16,893 nucleotides of DNA, taken from Clostridia bacterium. Its GTDB lineage: Bacteria; Bacillota; Clostridia; Oscillospirales; Acutalibacteraceae. A model generated the notes under the pieces. The model searched no databases and was not told the DNA's origin. It saw only the letters and a list, made by a program, of their open reading frames with translations. Every line of letters starts with the position of its first letter. The stretch's first letter is position 1. Below, in pieces: positions 14,340 through 16,893 of this stretch. Both the position numbers and the translations under genes were made by a program. The stretch lies in assembly GCA_900766585.1 (NCBI GenBank), contig CAAFVV010000043.1:1-16893 (forward strand), written 5' to 3'.

Positions 14340-15199
14340 CGTCCCACACCCTTTAAAAAGCCGTTTTTCGCATTTTCCTCCGTGTCGTCCGCCTCGTCGT
14401 AGGCATCATAGGGCGCGCTCGGGTCATGCACCCGCTTTTTAAACGGCGAGCAGAGCTTATCCTTGTGGGCAAACGCAAAGGCGAAATTGTCCGTCCAGCC
14501 GGTGTGCCCGGTGATAAACAGCGGCTGCGCGCCCATTTTTTTGAGCTTTTCCTCCAGGATGGCAAGCGATCTCACCGCCAGCTTATTGTTTTCCGCCAGC
14601 GCGGAGATGAAGCTGTAGCCGCCGTCTGCGCCGAACCACAGCGTGTCGCCGGTGAAGAGGTATTTGTCGTCGATCAGATACACCATATGCCCCCATGTGT
14701 GACCCGGCACGAGGAAGCAGTGGATCTTGATATCACCGATGCGCAGCGTTTCACCGTCTCTGAGCAGCTGCTTGCGGTTATTGACCGTCACCTGCGGCAG
14801 CTTATACAGGCGATAGATCACCCTGCGGCGCACCTCGCCGGTGAGATAGCGGTTTTCGACCTCGCCTATGTACAGCTTCGCCTTTTTGAACAGCCCCGGG
14901 CTGTCCGCCTCGACCGCGCCGACGTGGTCGGTGTCCTGATGCGTGATGAGAATATGGCGGACAGACTTCGGGTCGATGCCGAGCCAGCTCATTTTTTCCG
15001 CAAGCCGGTCATAGTTGTAGCCCGCGTCGATCATGATCGTCGTGTCGCCCTTGCGGTAGAAGAAGATATTCGCCACCCATTCCCGCACGCAGGCGACATT
15101 GTCGTCGATCCAGCCGGTGTTCAGCGGCTTGAATATCTCCTTGCCGCGGTACATCCGGCTCATTTCCTTTTTCTGAAACTCCGTTGCTTTTCTGGACAT
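14336..15199 (-). CDS. MBL-fold metallo-hydrolase
   Basis: The 287-residue protein has a metallo-beta-lactamase fold, which binds one or two metal ions and hydrolyses esters, lactones, thioesters or phosphodiesters. The first metal motif reads THQDTDHVG (86-94), that is HxDxDH rather than HxHxDH, a variant seen in a glyoxalase-II/lactonase-like branch. Further ligands are H167 in PGHTWGH, D185 in FTGDTLWFG and H232 in ITGHTG. The C-terminal 30 residues are acidic. The start is the ATG at 15197-15199, preceded by AGGAGG; a longer in-frame ORF begins in the upstream gene but reads unconserved residues. It lies 11 bp after the class I methyltransferase and overlaps hydrolase B as ATGA. Confidence 0.88.
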   Translation of the reverse strand: MSRKATEFQKKEMSRMYRGKEIFKPLNTGWIDDNVACVREWVANIFFYRKGDTTIMIDAGYNYDRLAEKMSWLGIDPKSVRHILITHQDTDHVGAVEADSPGLFKKAKLYIGEVENRYLTGEVRRRVIYRLYKLPQVTVNNRKQLLRDGETLRIGDIKIHCFLVPGHTWGHMVYLIDDKYLFTGDTLWFGADGGYSFISALAENNKLAVRSLAILEEKLKKMGAQPLFITGHTGWTDNFAFAFAHKDKLCSPFKKRVHDPSAPYDAYDEADDTEENAKNGFLKGVGR

Positions 15200-15210
15200 G
15201 GTCGTTCCTC

Positions 15211-15900
15211 CTATTCTGCTTTGCGGCAGCAAAACCACGCGATGCTTTTCAAATTTCCCACGCACGCCTCTGCATAGGTGCGCTCCAGCCGCGCTCTCAG
15301 CCCGGAGGCCGTCTCATAGGGCGGTGTGAAAAATCCCGCTTTTTCATAAACGCGCCGGACAAACCGATCGGTCCGCCGGTGCTCTCCCTGCACATAGAAG
15401 CAGCCGCAGAAGGTCCCGCCGGGCCGCAGCACCCGCCGCACCTCCCGGTACGCCGCCTCCTTGTCCGGAAAGGCATGGAACCCGTTCAGCGACAAAACAA
15501 TGTCAAACGTGCCGTCCGCATAGGGCAGCGCACTCACATCTCCCTGCTGAAACGCCACATTTTGCAGCCCCAGGCGCTCCGCCTTTTCCCGCGCCTGTGC
15601 CATCATATCCGGTGAATAATCCAGGCAGGTGATCTCCGCCTTTGGCAGGGTCGCATAGACCGGCATGGTCAAAACGCCCGTCCCGACCGGCACCTCGAGC
15701 AGCCTGCCGGAGAAATGCTCCGGAATGCCGGACAGCGCCTTTTCCAGATAGGCATCGCATTCCGCCTTGTTCATGTCCCACACCAGACGGCATACCGCTT
15801 TTCCGATCAGGGTGGAGCAGGTGATCATGCCGTCATAAAACCGATTGCCCCCGGTCAGCCGATAGGCGCCGCGAATGGCTTCCTTCCGTTCCATGCTCAT
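15211..15900 (-). CDS. Class I SAM-dependent methyltransferase (Methyltransf_11/25 type)
   Basis: This 229-residue protein carries the Rossmann SAM-binding motif LLEVPVGTGVLT (67-78), the acidic position in ITCLDYSPDMM (D94), motif GDVSALPYADGTFDIVLSLNG (120-140) and RRVLRPGG, as in UbiE-like methyltransferases. The acceptor is unknown. The ATG at 15898-15900 overlaps the stop of hydrolase C as ATGA; a further in-frame ATG six bases later (15892-15894) is a possible alternative start. A longer reading from 15993 would overlap hydrolase C by nearly 100 bp and adds unconserved residues. Confidence 0.9.
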   Translation of the reverse strand: MSMERKEAIRGAYRLTGGNRFYDGMITCSTLIGKAVCRLVWDMNKAECDAYLEKALSGIPEHFSGRLLEVPVGTGVLTMPVYATLPKAEITCLDYSPDMMAQAREKAERLGLQNVAFQQGDVSALPYADGTFDIVLSLNGFHAFPDKEAAYREVRRVLRPGGTFCGCFYVQGEHRRTDRFVRRVYEKAGFFTPPYETASGLRARLERTYAEACVGNLKSIAWFCCRKAE

Positions 15901-16673
15901 TCCTCCCGGTTCAAAAACGCGTCTGCCCGCCGGGCAAACTCCTCCGGATGCAGCATCACAAGCTCCGCATGATCCATTTTCGGGATGCCGCAAAGCTGCA
16001 CCTGCGGGAAATACGCCTGAATAAAGCGGATATTGCCGCGCCGCGCCTTTTTCTCCTCCTCGCCGTACCAGTAGGCGATGCGGCAGCCCGTCTGCGCCGG
16101 CTCTGGCGGCAGCGCATAGTTGTTCGCCGACCAGAAGGTGCGGCAGACGGTGCGGCGCGAATAGGTTTTCAGATACGCCGTCAGCGCATCATACTCCTCC
16201 GCGGGATCGCGCCCCGGCAGCGTCCAGCGCTCGGGCGGATAGACCGCCTCCAGCATCCTCCGGCTGCGCGTGACGAGCCGAAAGCCCAAAAAGTCGCGCA
16301 GGCAGATCAGGCGGCGCAGGGGCAGCGGCAGCGGATACGGGGTGATCCCTGCGTCGATGATCGCGCGCCCGACCGGGAGCTCTCCCAGCGCGAGCAGGCG
16401 CGTCAGGCAGGCGCCGCCGAGCGAGCAGCCGTAGGCGGCGTCCAAACGGGTAATCCCGCGCCGCCGCAGCCAATCCGTCACCTCGTCTGCTGTTGTCTCC
16501 ACGGAGACAAAATCCTCGCCCGTCCCGCCGTGGCCGTCGTAGATGACCTGCATCACACGGTACTTCTGCGCAAGCCGTGTCACGGCATCGGTAAACGCCC
16601 ACTCCGGCTCTGCCGTGCAGGGCAGAAACAGCAGCGTCTTTTCCCGCTCTTTTCCGTATTCCAGAATCTTCAT
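15897..16673 (-). CDS. Alpha/beta hydrolase C
   Basis: The 258-residue protein is a paralogue of hydrolase B. The oxyanion region is LFLPCTAEPEW (15-25), a DGHGGTGED loop follows (46-54), the nucleophile elbow is AAYGCSLGGA (79-88, S84), and the catalytic histidine is likely H235 in KMDHAELVMLHPEEF. The DGHGG loop, the elbow and the His motif match fold-level expectations for a serine hydrolase. It follows the partial methyltransferase by 37 bp, with GGGAGATGGG as a modest ribosome binding site, and its stop overlaps the next start as ATGA. Confidence 0.85.
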   Translation of the reverse strand: MKILEYGKEREKTLLFLPCTAEPEWAFTDAVTRLAQKYRVMQVIYDGHGGTGEDFVSVETTADEVTDWLRRRGITRLDAAYGCSLGGACLTRLLALGELPVGRAIIDAGITPYPLPLPLRRLICLRDFLGFRLVTRSRRMLEAVYPPERWTLPGRDPAEEYDALTAYLKTYSRRTVCRTFWSANNYALPPEPAQTGCRIAYWYGEEEKKARRGNIRFIQAYFPQVQLCGIPKMDHAELVMLHPEEFARRADAFLNREE

Positions 16674-16710
16674 ACGCCCATCTCCCGCCGCGTCCCTTTT
16701 GTACGCGTTT

Positions 16711-16893
16711 TCACTTTCGGGCGGACACGCAAAGCCAGCCGCGTTTATGCCTGTGCATGCGGATCTCGCGGAATCCCACCTGCTCCAGATACGTCTTCAG
16801 CTCGGCGTCCTTGTAGATGGTCATGCCGCCGATGATCTCCGTCCACTTCTTGTCCTTGTCCGTATCGCCGTTGCTTTCGTTGCAGATGAGTAA
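16711..16893 (-). CDS. SAM-dependent methyltransferase, C-terminal fragment (cut by the window end)
   Basis: Sixty codons are open to the window end and stop at TGA 16711-16713. The sequence (ICNESNGDTDKDKKW..., IIGGMTIYKDAELKTYLEQVGF, IRMHRHKRGWLCVSARK) matches the C-terminal end of class I SAM methyltransferases, where a GMxIY-type strand and a GFxxIxxxxxxxxGWxxxxARK ending are usual. The start, ribosome binding site and most of the catalytic domain lie beyond 16893, so subfamily and substrate are open. It is the most upstream cluster gene visible. Confidence 0.72.
   Translation of the reverse strand, partial: LLICNESNGDTDKDKKWTEIIGGMTIYKDAELKTYLEQVGFREIRMHRHKRGWLCVSARK

Noticed and set aside
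14426..15277. 283-codon plus-strand open frame opposite the MBL-fold gene
   Set aside because: The minus strand carries clear metal-binding motifs and a Shine-Dalgarno; the plus frame shows no motif.

Overview
The window looks like a stretch of chromosome from a high-GC, spore-forming member of the Clostridia, possibly an Oscillospirales-type gut bacterium. The evidence is a Firmicutes-style 16S rRNA leader, a CwlD-type spore cortex amidase, AGGAGG-type ribosome binding sites and sigma-A-like promoters. The genus cannot be read with confidence.

Left end (1-1709): the first ~877 bases of a 16S rRNA gene lie on the minus strand, running out of the window. Behind it are a ~200-nt leader and up to three sigma-A-like promoters pointing left (1089-1117, 1176-1204, 1543-1571). 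Between the outermost promoter and the inner two is ~330 bp of structured, non-coding sequence that could hold a small RNA.

Housekeeping block (1710-4016): cwlD and radA form a plus-strand pair. A tRNA-Arg(ACG) gene follows with its own consensus promoter and terminator.

Transport block (4119-9055): a LysR regulator (minus) diverges from a MATE efflux gene (plus) that is broken by one extra C in a C7 run. A 17-bp bidirectional terminator separates MATE from a minus-strand metal P-type ATPase, which is preceded by a small DUF6110-like membrane protein. The ATPase has an unusual DFSCALK transmembrane motif in place of CPC.

Accessory cluster (9108-16893, all minus strand, transcribed right to left): eleven genes packed tightly, most overlapping or nearly abutting. 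Order of transcription: SAM methyltransferase (cut by the window end), alpha/beta hydrolase C, class I SAM methyltransferase, MBL-fold hydrolase, alpha/beta hydrolase B, ATC-hydrolase-family protein 2, ketopantoate-reductase-like oxidoreductase (broken by one missing A in an A6 run), four-TM membrane protein, alpha/beta hydrolase A, LCM-type methyltransferase, ATC-hydrolase-family protein 1. It contains three paralogous hydrolases, two paralogous ATC-hydrolase-family proteins and three methyltransferases of different types. No regulator or known pathway is visible. I infer a small-molecule modification or degradation pathway of unknown substrate; this is the best candidate in the window for an undescribed system. 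The two frameshifts both sit in homopolymers, so sequencing or assembly error must be excluded before reading biology into them.
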